From NCBI GenBank assembly GCA_016708875.1, contig JADJFA010000009.1:248001-312000 (forward strand): a DNA stretch of 64,000 nucleotides, in the 5' to 3' direction. This DNA is from Lewinellaceae bacterium (GTDB lineage Bacteria; Bacteroidota; Bacteroidia; Chitinophagales; Saprospiraceae). The notes under the pieces were generated by a model, which was given only the letters and a program-made list of their open reading frames with translations, had not been told where the DNA came from and ran no database searches. Shown in pieces: positions 8,675 through 16,897 of this stretch. A program made the translations under genes and the position numbers. Each line of letters starts with the position of its first letter. Position 1 is the stretch's first letter.

Positions 8675-10426
8675 ATGAGAACGTATCGTTTTTCATCGCC
8701 CGCCCAAATCTGGCAAATTCGAGCCCTTGCAGCACTGCTACTGCCCCTGCTACTGCCGACTTACCTCTCCGCTCAGCCCACTTCCTTCCGCATCCAGCAC
8801 AGTTGCTCCTTCGACGACATCGAGCCACGTGCCAATGCCTACCTCTACGACCCCTCCGACGAGGCTGACCGCATCGTGGCCGAAATCGTGGACGCGCTGG
8901 GCTTGACCAAAAACTTCCTCGTGCGCGCTTCAGGCGTACGCAACGCCGTAGCTACCGAGGAAGGCGGCCGACGTTACATCCTGTACTCCACCACCTTTTT
9001 AGAGAAATTCAAGGCCGATACCCGCACCCGCTGGGCAGCCTACGCGGTACTGGCCCACGAGATCGGCCACCACCTGAATAATGATAACTTTGGCGAGACC
9101 GACATGCGCCGCCGCAAAGTCTGCGAACTCGAAGCCGACCGTTTCTCCGGCTCTGTGCTGCGGATGCTCGGCGCCACGCTCGATGAATCCCAGGGCGGCA
9201 TAGAAAGCCTTGAAAATGAGACCGAAACCAATACGCACCCTGCCAAGCCAGCCCGCCGAGAGGCCGTGGCTACAGGCTGGAAAAAACGCGACGAATTCCT
9301 GCGTTCACGAGGTGACCCAGGCCTAGGCCAGGCCGCTGACCGCGATGGCGACCGGGTGCCAGATTCCCGCGACCAATGCCCCACCGAATACGGCACCCAC
9401 ACCAACGGTTGCCCCGACAGCGACGAAGACGGCATTCCAGACAAGGACGACGACTGCGATTACGAAAAAGGCACCCTCGCCAACCGCGGCTGCCCTACAC
9501 CTGCCGCTCCCGCTGACCGCGATGCCGACGGCGTACCAGATGCCGGCGACCAATGCCCCGACAAAAAAGGCGAAAAACGCTACGCTGGCTGCCCTGACAC
9601 GGATGGTGACGGCGTGCCGGATCATAAGGATAAGTGTATGAACGAGAAGGGAATGGCGGGGAAGGATGGATGCCCGGATCTGGCGGCGAAGCAACTTTCC
9701 GAAAGTTTAAAACTTTCGGAAAGTTCCGACGCTCTTTTACCCCCCGAGCCCTTCCGAAACCGAAAATCCGGTCTCGAAATGGTAGCCGTAGAAGGCGGCA
9801 CTTTCACCATGGGCAGCCCCAAGACAGAAAAAGATCGCGGTGAAGACGAATGCGAACATTCCGTTACGGTCAGCAGTTTCAATATAGGCAAATACGAAGT
9901 GACCCAGGCCGACTGGATGGAAGTGATGGGCACCAACCCTTCCAAATTCAACAAAGAAAACTGTCAGGAGTGCGCCGTTGAAACTGTTTCTTGGGATGAT
10001 GCTCAGGAATTTCTTAAAAAACTAAACGCCCGCTTTCCAGGACGCAACTACCGCTTGCCCACGGAAGAGGAATGGGAATACGCCGCCAGAGGCGGTAAAA
10101 AAGGCAAAAGGTCTATTTATTCCGGCGATAATCTAATTGGCAATGTGGCTTGGTACGGCGGGAATTCGGGCAATAAAACCCATCCTGTGGGTGAACGCAA
10201 AGCCAACGACCTGGGGTTGTACGACATGAGTGGCAATGTCTGGGAATGGTGTGATGATACTTATAAGCCTTACGCTGGTTGTTCTGGTGAGGCGAATTTC
10301 CTTCGTGTGTTTCGCGGTGGTTCCTGGGGCGATGGTCCTAAGTACTGCCGGGTGGCTGTCCGCGGCAGGGTTAATCCGCTCGGCCGCCACGACGATGTTG
10401 GTTTCCGAGTTGTGCAAGGCTATTAA
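8675..10426 (+). CDS. Exported HExxH metallopeptidase / thrombospondin-3 repeat / FGE-sulfatase domain fusion
   Basis: The ATG at 8675 starts a signal peptide (hydrophobic LAALLLPLLLPTYLSA). Residues about 40-185 form a zinc-peptidase-like domain with LAHEIGHHL (HExxH, near residue 128) and a downstream CELEADRFSG, the Glu-plus-Asp arrangement of gluzincins such as M48-like enzymes. Residues about 219-335 hold calcium-binding thrombospondin type 3 repeats (DRDGDRVPD, DSDEDGIPD, DADGVPD, DTDGDGVPD, each followed by a CP-x(9)-GCP unit). A linker (about 336-365) contains a 33-nt palindromic element. The last ~220 residues are a formylglycine-generating-enzyme/sulfatase-modifying domain (GGTFTMGS, YEVTQADWMEV, RLPTEEEWEYAARGG, LYDMSGNVWEW, RGGSW, GFRVV). 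FGE-fold domains in such proteins often bind ligands rather than act on sulfatases. The fusion order is unusual. Confidence 0.85.
   Translation: MRTYRFSSPAQIWQIRALAALLLPLLLPTYLSAQPTSFRIQHSCSFDDIEPRANAYLYDPSDEADRIVAEIVDALGLTKNFLVRASGVRNAVATEEGGRRYILYSTTFLEKFKADTRTRWAAYAVLAHEIGHHLNNDNFGETDMRRRKVCELEADRFSGSVLRMLGATLDESQGGIESLENETETNTHPAKPARREAVATGWKKRDEFLRSRGDPGLGQAADRDGDRVPDSRDQCPTEYGTHTNGCPDSDEDGIPDKDDDCDYEKGTLANRGCPTPAAPADRDADGVPDAGDQCPDKKGEKRYAGCPDTDGDGVPDHKDKCMNEKGMAGKDGCPDLAAKQLSESLKLSESSDALLPPEPFRNRKSGLEMVAVEGGTFTMGSPKTEKDRGEDECEHSVTVSSFNIGKYEVTQADWMEVMGTNPSKFNKENCQECAVETVSWDDAQEFLKKLNARFPGRNYRLPTEEEWEYAARGGKKGKRSIYSGDNLIGNVAWYGGNSGNKTHPVGERKANDLGLYDMSGNVWEWCDDTYKPYAGCSGEANFLRVFRGGSWGDGPKYCRVAVRGRVNPLGRHDDVGFRVVQGY
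9693..9725. repeat. 33-nt palindromic element inside a coding region
   Basis: A perfect palindrome: 16-nt arms 9693-9708 and 9710-9725 around a single A at 9709. It starts aactttccgaaag and is read in frame as QLSESLKLSESS. It lies in the linker between the thrombospondin-3 and FGE domains, adds exactly 11 codons and contains no stop. Confidence 0.9.
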
Positions 10427-10446
10427 CCTTTGTCTCTTGTAAACTC

Positions 10447-10465
10447 CTACCTGCCGGTAGGCAGG
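10447..10465. repeat. Short palindrome centred on ccgg, type tgccggtaggca
   Basis: An imperfect palindrome (ctacctgccggtaggcag) in the 105-bp gap between convergent genes. A related copy in the opposite arrangement lies at 20699-20717. Confidence 0.6.
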
Positions 10466-10531
10466 GGCGGAAATTTTTTAGTGGGTTTGGAGATTTTCTA
10501 CTGTCTGGAATTGAATCCTACCGCCACCAAA

Positions 10532-11806
10532 TCACTGCTTCACCAATCTCTCCTCGCCCCGTACCTGTCCCGATGCATCAGACAATACCACCTGATATAT
10601 CCCCGCCGGCCAGGCAGCACAGGAATATCTTGCCGATTGTCGGAAATCCTTGTCCTCCAACACCAAACGCCCAGCCGCATCAAGGATTTTCAAGTTCAGT
10701 GACTGGTTGTTTCCAGGGTCTGACAAACTGATCTCTACCTGATCGCTTGCAGGGTTGGGAGCGCATAGGAATTCCAGCGCTGCCACTGGCTCATGGGCGG
10801 ATACCGTGCCATCGAAGCGGAACAACTTACTCGCGGTAAAGCTGAGTGTGCCGATGTAAATCTTGCCATCAAAAGACTCAATACAATTCGGAAAATCGCT
10901 GCTTTCTGTGAAATTCATGCCCGTCCAATTGCTGCCGTTCCAGTATGCGACACCTTTGGTGGTTACGTTGCCGACTTTCGTGAAATCGCCGGCCACGAAG
11001 AGGTTGTTGCCGGCTACCGCCATGTCCCGGAGGCCATTGAAGCCCGTCCCCGTCACGCTGCCGCCCACTGCCGACCAGATGCTCCCATTCCATTTGGCGA
11101 TGTAGTTTGCACTTTGACCACCTGCCGTGCTGAAATTGCCAGCAGCGTACAATTCATTTTTGTAAACGGCCAAACTGGATACCACGCCGTTCAGGCCTGT
11201 TCCGAGCGGTATCCAACTGCTGCCATTCCAGGCGGCAATATTGTTGAAGGCAGTGCCTCCTACCGAGCCGAATTTGCCCGCTACAATTATTTGTCCGTTG
11301 AATTTGGCGAAGGCATTTATATCGTCGTTGTCATTGAAGGAAGGCAATGGACTGAACCCCCCTGACCCCGTTCTTTTAAACACCTGCCCGAAATCGCTGC
11401 CCACAAAGAGATCATTGCCATCGGCGTAGATGCCGGTGCAACTTTCGTTTATATTCGCCTCGCTTACCCAGGTGCTTCCATCCCAGGAGCTGACTTCCTT
11501 AAAATCCATCCCTCCTGCACTAAACAGGGTGCCGTTGAACACCTCGAAACGTTTGATCCCGATGCCACCGATCAGATTGGTGTGCAGCGAATACGACGCC
11601 CCATCGTACGCGGCCGACCAGTAGCAGGTCATATTGTTGACTTTTGTGAAGTTGCCGCCAATCCAGAGCTGGTTGGAATAACTTTTAAGGTCATTCATGG
11701 ATTGGTTAAAAGTGCCGACATCGGTCCATTGGGCATTTAGCGGAAGGGTTCCGACAAAGAACGAAAAGAGTAAAATCGCAGTTTTTGAGCAGTTGAGTTT
11801 GTTCAT
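10532..11806 (-). CDS. Secreted beta-propeller-like protein with T9SS sorting tail
   Basis: This is a 424-residue exported protein. A signal peptide ends near GTLPLNA. About seven repeats of 40-50 residues follow, each with the pattern L-x-x-GGNF or AGDFT, then G-x-x-x-N-x-I-A-x-WNGSxW, as in LYAAGNFSTAGG ... IAKWNGSIW. These are propeller blades of the Kelch/delta-60 style common in Bacteroidota surface proteins. The last ~80 residues form a T9SS type A tail (CAPNPASDQVEISL, LKILDAAGRLV, AAWPAGIYQVVL). No catalytic motif is visible, so the role is probably binding or adhesion. Confidence 0.85.
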   Translation of the reverse strand: MNKLNCSKTAILLFSFFVGTLPLNAQWTDVGTFNQSMNDLKSYSNQLWIGGNFTKVNNMTCYWSAAYDGASYSLHTNLIGGIGIKRFEVFNGTLFSAGGMDFKEVSSWDGSTWVSEANINESCTGIYADGNDLFVGSDFGQVFKRTGSGGFSPLPSFNDNDDINAFAKFNGQIIVAGKFGSVGGTAFNNIAAWNGSSWIPLGTGLNGVVSSLAVYKNELYAAGNFSTAGGQSANYIAKWNGSIWSAVGGSVTGTGFNGLRDMAVAGNNLFVAGDFTKVGNVTTKGVAYWNGSNWTGMNFTESSDFPNCIESFDGKIYIGTLSFTASKLFRFDGTVSAHEPVAALEFLCAPNPASDQVEISLSDPGNNQSLNLKILDAAGRLVLEDKDFRQSARYSCAAWPAGIYQVVLSDASGQVRGEERLVKQ

Positions 11807-11870
11807 GTTGTAGAATTTGTGTTTGTAATAAGTTGATTAAGTTTAAATGGGTTCAGCCTTTAAGCATAGA

Positions 11871-11954
11871 GGAACACGGATGCCACGGATGAGACACGGA
11901 TTTTAGTCTTAATTAGATTTTTAATCCGTGTCTCATCCGTGGCATCCGTGTTCC
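11871..11954. repeat. Perfect 32-bp-arm hairpin (cacggat sub-repeats)
   Basis: Arms 11871-11902 and 11923-11954 are perfect inverted complements with a 20-nt loop, built from cacggat units. The hairpin ends seven bases from the stop codon of the PorE-like gene, so it may act as its terminator. It is nearly the same in sequence as the hairpin at 51527-51614. Confidence 0.95.
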
Positions 11955-11961
11955 ACCATGC

Positions 11962-14022
11962 TTATTCGACCACCTTAAAAGTTGTCCGCCTGTTCGTCTG
12001 GTGCTCCGCCTCCGTACAAGAAGAACAAGAACATGTGGCCGCAGGTTGGCTTTCCCCATAGCCTTTGGCTGAAAGCCTTTCCGCGTCTATGCCTTTGGAA
12101 ATCAAGTAATTGACTGCACTCTGGGCGCGGCGCTGAGAAAGGGCCTGATTGTAAGCATCGTTGCCACGACAGTCGGTGTGACTGCCAAGTTGGATGCGGA
12201 TGCCAGCGTTTTGGCGCAGCACCTCGGCGAGGCGGTTAAGCGTCGGCTCTGCATCGGGACGGATGTCCCACTTGTCGTAGTCGTAGTAAATGTTCTCCAG
12301 CACGATTTCGCGGTCGCGGAAAATTTGGTCCAGCACAATTTCGATTTCAAAGGTTTGAACTGGGTTATTTGGGTCTTTAGCAATGCCTTTTGTACTGAAT
12401 TTCGTGCTGTTAGCGAGGTATCCTGCCAGCGTCGCGTTGAAATTGTAATCCGTGTTTTCGGCCAATTCCATTTTGAAAAAACCGTCTTCTTTTACCGTGA
12501 AGGACTGTTTTTTACCGTTCCATTCGGCAATTACCGTTGCACCAGCGAGCGGTTTGCGACCCAGGATTTTGCTGTTGGGGTTGGCCGGGTCTGAAAAGAT
12601 TTTCTCTAAGACATACCCTTCCAAAATGAATTTGTAGACCAAAGGTTTCGGTGGTACCGTGTCCACTTTCGGTGGTTTGGGTGGAGGCACCCGTTGTTCA
12701 AAACGGTAAATATCGTCTCCGCCTTTGGCTGTTTCTAAGGGTCGGTTGCTCGTGAAATACCCCGATTTGATCAAATCGCCCGGTTTTGGGTCCTTAAGCA
12801 TGGTCACAGAAGCGCGATCCACGATAAAGCCAAAATCATCCGCCCCGCTGTTGATGGGCGATTTGAGGTTCTGAGGCGGGGACCAGGCATTCTTTTCAGA
12901 TTTGTAAGCCCTGAAGACATCCAGTCCTCCCATGCCAGTATGGCCGTCGGAGGCGAAGTATAAGGTGTCGGCATCAAAACTCGGGAAGAGTTCGTTGGAA
13001 GGCGTATTCAAGCCGCGAGGGAGGAGTTTTGGCGCGTCCCAGCCCGTTTCGGTTTTTGGGTTCCGTTGGGCCGACCAAAGGTCAAAGCCGCCCCAGCCTT
13101 CAGGGTCGTTGCAGGCAAAATAGAGCGTGTTGCCATCAGGGCTTAGGGTAGGGTGGAAGTAGTTGATTTTCTCTTTTTGAAAAGGGAGCGGCACCGCAAC
13201 CGACCACATGGGGTCCATTCGACTTTTTTCCGAAAAAAAGATTTTGCAGAAAGCGTCGTCGCCTTTATAGGCGCCTACCGCGCGCACGAAAAACGCCTCC
13301 GTCGCGAGTTTATTGAAGCAAGGTGTACCTTCATTACTGGCAGTATTCCATTGACTGTCAAATGTTTGTGGGCTTGCACTGCTCGGCTCGGTAATGAAAA
13401 TGTCCATGAACTTGTTGCCCGTCCAGCGATAGTTTTCTTTGCTCACGATCATGTTTCGGTCGCTGGTAAACACCAATCTTCCGTCGGGAAAAAACACCGG
13501 CGCGAAGTCGTTTTGAGCACTGTTGAATGGCACTTGTTCGATGCTCCAGCCATTGTTGGGGCGTTCATTGAGCCAGCCTTCGGCAATGTTGCAGCCAGTG
13601 ATTTCTTTGCGGTATTCGTAAGGAGAACCGATTTCGATGCCGAGGTTTTTGAAAACATCGCGTGCAGCAGCGTAGCGTTCGAGTTTTTTCAAGGTAAATG
13701 CCTGGGCTTTCAGGGCGTCGGCGCCAAAATTGTTGGCATAAGCAACCTCAAACCAGGGGAGCGACTTTTCATCCTGTCCAATCCGGCGGTACGAATCGCC
13801 AAGCAAGTAAGCCAATTGGCCTTTTTCCTTCCGGGTTTTGGCACGTGTGAACTCTTTTTCGAGCAATGGTACGGCAGTGGCAAACTGTTTGCGCTCATAC
13901 GCAGTGCCCCCGTCTTTGATTTTCAAGGTATAAGAACAGGAGGAGGCCAGTAGCAGTGGCAGTAGCAGTTTTACCAGCCATAGCCTTGGCGAAGGCTGGA
14001 GCAGTTTTACCCGCCGTAACAT
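11962..14022 (-). CDS. PorE-like OmpA-family lipoprotein (TPR, PD40 propeller, CRD, OmpA)
   Basis: The domain order matches PorE, a T9SS component that links the machine to peptidoglycan. It has a lipoprotein signal (LLLPLLLASSC), TPR helices in the first ~150 residues, a PD40/WD40-like propeller in the middle (LVFTSDRN, LSPDGNTLYFACND, DTLYFASDGHTGMGG) and a carboxypeptidase-regulatory-like fold (LEGYVLEKIFSD ... GATVIAEWNGK ... GFFKMELAENTDY). A C-terminal OmpA peptidoglycan-binding domain follows (YYDYDKWDIRPDAEP, GSHTDCRGNDAYNQALSQRRA, GYGESQP, RRTTFKVVE). An unusual CSCSSC cluster lies in the last OmpA loop. The start is uncertain: ATGs at 14136, 14085 and 14022 are in frame. I prefer 14022 because it gives a 29-residue lipoprotein signal. 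The upstream sequence and the n-region of the signal consist of REP-like repeat sequence. Confidence 0.85.
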   Translation of the reverse strand: MLRRVKLLQPSPRLWLVKLLLPLLLASSCSYTLKIKDGGTAYERKQFATAVPLLEKEFTRAKTRKEKGQLAYLLGDSYRRIGQDEKSLPWFEVAYANNFGADALKAQAFTLKKLERYAAARDVFKNLGIEIGSPYEYRKEITGCNIAEGWLNERPNNGWSIEQVPFNSAQNDFAPVFFPDGRLVFTSDRNMIVSKENYRWTGNKFMDIFITEPSSASPQTFDSQWNTASNEGTPCFNKLATEAFFVRAVGAYKGDDAFCKIFFSEKSRMDPMWSVAVPLPFQKEKINYFHPTLSPDGNTLYFACNDPEGWGGFDLWSAQRNPKTETGWDAPKLLPRGLNTPSNELFPSFDADTLYFASDGHTGMGGLDVFRAYKSEKNAWSPPQNLKSPINSGADDFGFIVDRASVTMLKDPKPGDLIKSGYFTSNRPLETAKGGDDIYRFEQRVPPPKPPKVDTVPPKPLVYKFILEGYVLEKIFSDPANPNSKILGRKPLAGATVIAEWNGKKQSFTVKEDGFFKMELAENTDYNFNATLAGYLANSTKFSTKGIAKDPNNPVQTFEIEIVLDQIFRDREIVLENIYYDYDKWDIRPDAEPTLNRLAEVLRQNAGIRIQLGSHTDCRGNDAYNQALSQRRAQSAVNYLISKGIDAERLSAKGYGESQPAATCSCSSCTEAEHQTNRRTTFKVVE

Positions 14023-14050
14023 CCCGCCGCCGCCAAAGGCAAACGCGGGT
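13970..14050. repeat. REP-like units overlapping a signal peptide
   Basis: Two imperfect units of the REP-like type acccgccgta / gcgaaggcgggt lie at the 5' end of the PorE-like gene (ccatagccttggcgaaggctgg, plus a diverged acccgccg ... gcgggtaaaag pair). They encode the n-region of the lipoprotein signal peptide and supply the ATG at 14022. Confidence 0.6.
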
Positions 14051-14233
14051 AAAAGTGAAGGCGAGCCAGTAGTTTTTGTATTCATAATCAAGCATTGGAG
14101 ACTGAAACAAGGGAAAGCCAACGAGGTTTTCAGCAAGGAGAAAGTTGCCTGAGCTGGTTACAAAGGTGTTGTTTTTTAGAGAAATATTCTTAGGTTCAGT
14201 TTTGTCCAAGGCATTCAAAACGGCTATTTTGTG

Positions 14234-14241
14234 TAATTTTG
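14234..14241 (+). promoter_or_regulatory. Bacteroidota -7 element TAATTTTG
   Basis: TAATTTTG fits TAnnTTTG and lies 115 bp before the lipoprotein gene at 14356. No good -33 TTG at the usual distance was found. The inverted repeat at 14244-14292 would be in the transcript leader. Confidence 0.45.
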
Positions 14242-14243
14242 CG

Positions 14244-14292
14244 GGCTGAAAATTGACTTGGTCACTTCAGGTCACCCGGTCAATTTTCAGCC
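14244..14292. repeat. Perfect 14-bp inverted repeat in a 5' leader
   Basis: Arms 14244-14257 (ggctgaaaattgac) and 14279-14292 are perfect complements with a 21-nt loop that itself has a direct repeat (ggtcac, twice). It starts right after the -7 element, so it may form a stem at the mRNA 5' end. Confidence 0.8.
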
Positions 14293-14355
14293 ATCAAACG
14301 CTCATTCACATCGGTTCCAAATTTTCTCACTGACACATTTTTACATTTAAAAAAG

Positions 14356-14835
14356 ATGAACAAACTCATTTTCTCCCTTTTACTTGGCCTGCTTTTTACT
14401 TCCTGCCAAAATACACCTAAAACTGCCGCAGACGACCCAAAAGTGCCAGCCACCGAACTCGTCGCACCGGCGGCATCCATTGAAGTTACACCCGAAGCTA
14501 TCCAGGAGGTCTCCTCCAATCTCGCTTCAAACGTGAAAATGATGGAGTCCCTGCGAAAGGAGGTGGATGCATTTTCAGCCAAAGTTAAGAAAGAAAAATC
14601 CGCCGAAATTGAAGGAATGTATGCTACATTGGAAGGTATGATCGAAAAACAAAACGGTATGCTCAGTGAAATAAAAACGCCGACCACGGCCAGTGCCCCA
14701 AATGATATGCAGGGGTCCAAAGGTGTTGCGGGCCCCAATGCTGCTGAATTGAAGGACTATATAGAATCTGCCGCCCGCTACGCTCAAGAAGCACAGGGAA
14801 TAAAGGAGGCTGTTCAGAAAATGGCCAAGAATTAA
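14356..14835 (+). CDS. Small lipoprotein with coiled-coil region
   Basis: A 159-residue protein with a lipobox (LLFTSC, Cys at residue 17). A low-complexity Pro/Ala/Thr linker follows to about residue 45, then a predicted coiled coil (about 48-105, rich in Glu, Lys, Met and Leu heptads), a short Pro/Ser/Gly break and a final helix (ELKDYIESAARYAQEAQGIKEAVQKM). It resembles no enzyme family that I recognise. Likely anchored to a membrane and facing the periplasm. It stands alone, convergent with the threonine aldolase gene. Confidence 0.75.
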   Translation: MNKLIFSLLLGLLFTSCQNTPKTAADDPKVPATELVAPAASIEVTPEAIQEVSSNLASNVKMMESLRKEVDAFSAKVKKEKSAEIEGMYATLEGMIEKQNGMLSEIKTPTTASAPNDMQGSKGVAGPNAAELKDYIESAARYAQEAQGIKEAVQKMAKN

Positions 14836-14847
14836 TTTAGATATTAG

Positions 14848-14889
14848 GATATTGGGATATTGAGCATTTCTCTTAAATATCCCAATATC
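14848..14889. terminator. Hairpin between convergent genes
   Basis: Perfect 14-bp arms (14848-14861 and 14876-14889, gatattgggatatt type) lie between the ends of the lipoprotein and threonine aldolase genes. It is AT-rich with no clear T-run, so it is either a weak bidirectional terminator or a dispersed repeat. The half-site repeats at 14903-14912 and again before rfbD (56924-56951). Confidence 0.55.
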
Positions 14890-14900
14890 ACTTCAGCAGT

Positions 14901-15914
14901 TCAATATCCCTTCAATACCTCAATACCCTGCTTCACCATTTCTTTCGTTACATCCAAGTGCGTAACAAATCGAATGGTTTGTGGGCCAAATGCGGAAGCG
15001 ATCACCCCGTTTTGTTTTAGATAATCCAGGAACTGCACGGGTGTCCGTGGTGACACGAGATCGAAAATCAGGATATTGGTCTGTACCGGACGGATATTTA
15101 CAACCCAGGATAATTCATTGAGGGCTACTGCCAATTGCCTGGCGTGGGCGTGGTCGTCACGGAGCCGTTCTACCTGATAATCAAGTGCGTAAATGCCCGC
15201 CGCCGCCAGATAGCCAGCTTGCCGCATCCCTCCGCCCATGGCTTTACGCACCCGCCGGGCTTCGGCGATAAATGCTTGACTACCAATCAATACTGAGCCA
15301 ACCGGCGCACCTAAGCCCTTGGAAAGGCAGATGGAGAGACTGTCCACTTCCGCGCCAATACTTGCAGGGGAATCGCCTGTTTCCACCAGTGCGTTGAAAA
15401 TCCTTGCACCATCCAGATGGAGTGCGAGGCTGTTTTTTTGGCACACCTGGCGAATCTCCTGAATTTGCTTCAGGGGATAAATGCTTCCCCCGCCTTTGTT
15501 GCAGGTGTTTTCAATCACAACCAGGCTGCTGCGTGGCAACCAATCGTAACGTGGTTTAATGGCGGCTTCCACCATTTCAGCCCGCAATATCCCGTTTTCA
15601 CCTTTTAAAAGGTTGACCGCTATGCCCGAATGAAAGGCATAACCACCCACCTCATATTGGTAAATATGGCTCATTTCGTCGCAAATCACTTCGTCGAGTG
15701 GACGGGTGTGCACTTTTAGCGCGATCTGGTTGGCCATCGTGCCACTTGGACAAAACAGCGCAGCTTCATGGCCAAAAAGCGAAGCGCATTTTGCTTCCAG
15801 CGCATTTACGGTCGGGTCTTCGCGAAAAACATCGTCGCCCACTTCAGCAGCCCACATGGCTTTGAGCATGCCTGGTGTGGGCTTGGTTACGGTGTCGGAG
15901 AGTAGGTTAATCAT
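14901..15914 (-). CDS. ltaE: Low-specificity L-threonine aldolase
   Basis: A PLP enzyme that splits L-threonine or L-allo-threonine to glycine and acetaldehyde in the cytoplasm. The 337-residue length is normal for the family. Visible features are the N-terminal LLSDTVTKPTPGM, FCPSGTMANQIAL (cofactor phosphate binding), DEMSHIYQYEVGG (His stacking on PLP), IENTCNKGGG, LHLDGARIFNA (Asp contacting the pyridine ring) and the Schiff-base Lys in SICLSKGLGAPVGS. It ends with THLDVTKEMV, also typical. It is a single gene, and its 3' end carries AT-rich repeat sequence. Confidence 0.93.
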   Translation of the reverse strand: MINLLSDTVTKPTPGMLKAMWAAEVGDDVFREDPTVNALEAKCASLFGHEAALFCPSGTMANQIALKVHTRPLDEVICDEMSHIYQYEVGGYAFHSGIAVNLLKGENGILRAEMVEAAIKPRYDWLPRSSLVVIENTCNKGGGSIYPLKQIQEIRQVCQKNSLALHLDGARIFNALVETGDSPASIGAEVDSLSICLSKGLGAPVGSVLIGSQAFIAEARRVRKAMGGGMRQAGYLAAAGIYALDYQVERLRDDHAHARQLAVALNELSWVVNIRPVQTNILIFDLVSPRTPVQFLDYLKQNGVIASAFGPQTIRFVTHLDVTKEMVKQGIEVLKGY

Positions 15915-15954
15915 TATGGAGGTTTAAAATGTTGCCGATTACGTTGTTCAACGC

Positions 15955-16863
15955 TTATAGTTTCAATATTTTTTGTTTAAAAACATCTTTTTCAGTAAAG
16001 AGAAGTAGGATATACATACCGACAGGGACATCTGAAATGTCCATTTCAAAAGAATCAGTCTGCCTCATTTCATGTCTTTTGACAAGGCTTCCGGCTGCAT
16101 TCAGCACTTCAATTTTAACAACATTTTGAGCTTGTTTCGATTGTACCTGGAACGAGCCACTAGTAGGGTTTGGGTAAACCAATATTGTGCTGACAGGATT
16201 TTCTAGCACATTGGTTAAATTAGGAGACTGAATTGCATAGCCTTCAACGGTGCATTTGGCATAACCTCCCATTCCAAAGCTCGCTTCAAAATTCAACTGT
16301 ATCCACCCAAATAAAGTATCTCCCTGAATAACAGAACGAAACCCAAGATACTCATGGTCCTTGTACAAACCGCCATAAATCAGTTCTCCAGTTACCTGGT
16401 TTGTGATGGTTCCTGTTCTCCATTGACCCATTGTAGTCCAGGGGGCTGGGAAGATTTCGCTATCACAGCGGATTGTATCACCAAAGCTATAAAGATGTGG
16501 AAATACATTGGAAAAATTACCCTGCAAATTCATCCAAGGCAGTTGCGGGGGCAGGTAGGTACAAAATGCCAAGTCGGTATTAAAAGTCAGGCCAGCATAG
16601 ACATGGGATGCCGGACAATCGTGTCGAACAAAAAACAATCTTGCTGAAAAATCGAGCATACTATCCCCATTAAGATCGAGCTGCAATTGTTTTTCAACGG
16701 TGCAGCAATCATTACCAAATGGGCATGCCGTATTAATCGTGATACTAGTGTCGGCGAGCTGTGTGACCATGCTGTTGGTTTGGCCTGCAAACACAAGGTT
16801 TTGGGCATAGGTACTCACGGTACTAAGCGACCATAAGAAGATCAAAGCGGTTGGGATATTCAT
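15955..16863 (-). CDS. Secreted protein of unknown function with T9SS sorting tail
   Basis: A 302-residue exported protein with a signal peptide ending at STVSTYA. The mature part (about 25-220) has paired cysteines (ACPFGNDCCTVE) and strands around LQLDLNGDSMLDFSARLFFV, a motif seen in many Bacteroidota surface proteins, then LFGWIQLNFEASFG. The C-terminal ~80 residues are a T9SS type A tail (VYPNPTSGSFQVQ, IEVLNAAGSLVKRHEM, VPVGMYILLLF, QKILKL). The ligand is unknown. The next gene, aroC, has the same direction with a 34-bp gap but an unrelated role. Confidence 0.8.
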   Translation of the reverse strand: MNIPTALIFLWSLSTVSTYAQNLVFAGQTNSMVTQLADTSITINTACPFGNDCCTVEKQLQLDLNGDSMLDFSARLFFVRHDCPASHVYAGLTFNTDLAFCTYLPPQLPWMNLQGNFSNVFPHLYSFGDTIRCDSEIFPAPWTTMGQWRTGTITNQVTGELIYGGLYKDHEYLGFRSVIQGDTLFGWIQLNFEASFGMGGYAKCTVEGYAIQSPNLTNVLENPVSTILVYPNPTSGSFQVQSKQAQNVVKIEVLNAAGSLVKRHEMRQTDSFEMDISDVPVGMYILLLFTEKDVFKQKILKL

Positions 16864-16897
16864 GTCAAATAGGATTTAAATTAAAACAAGATAGAAA

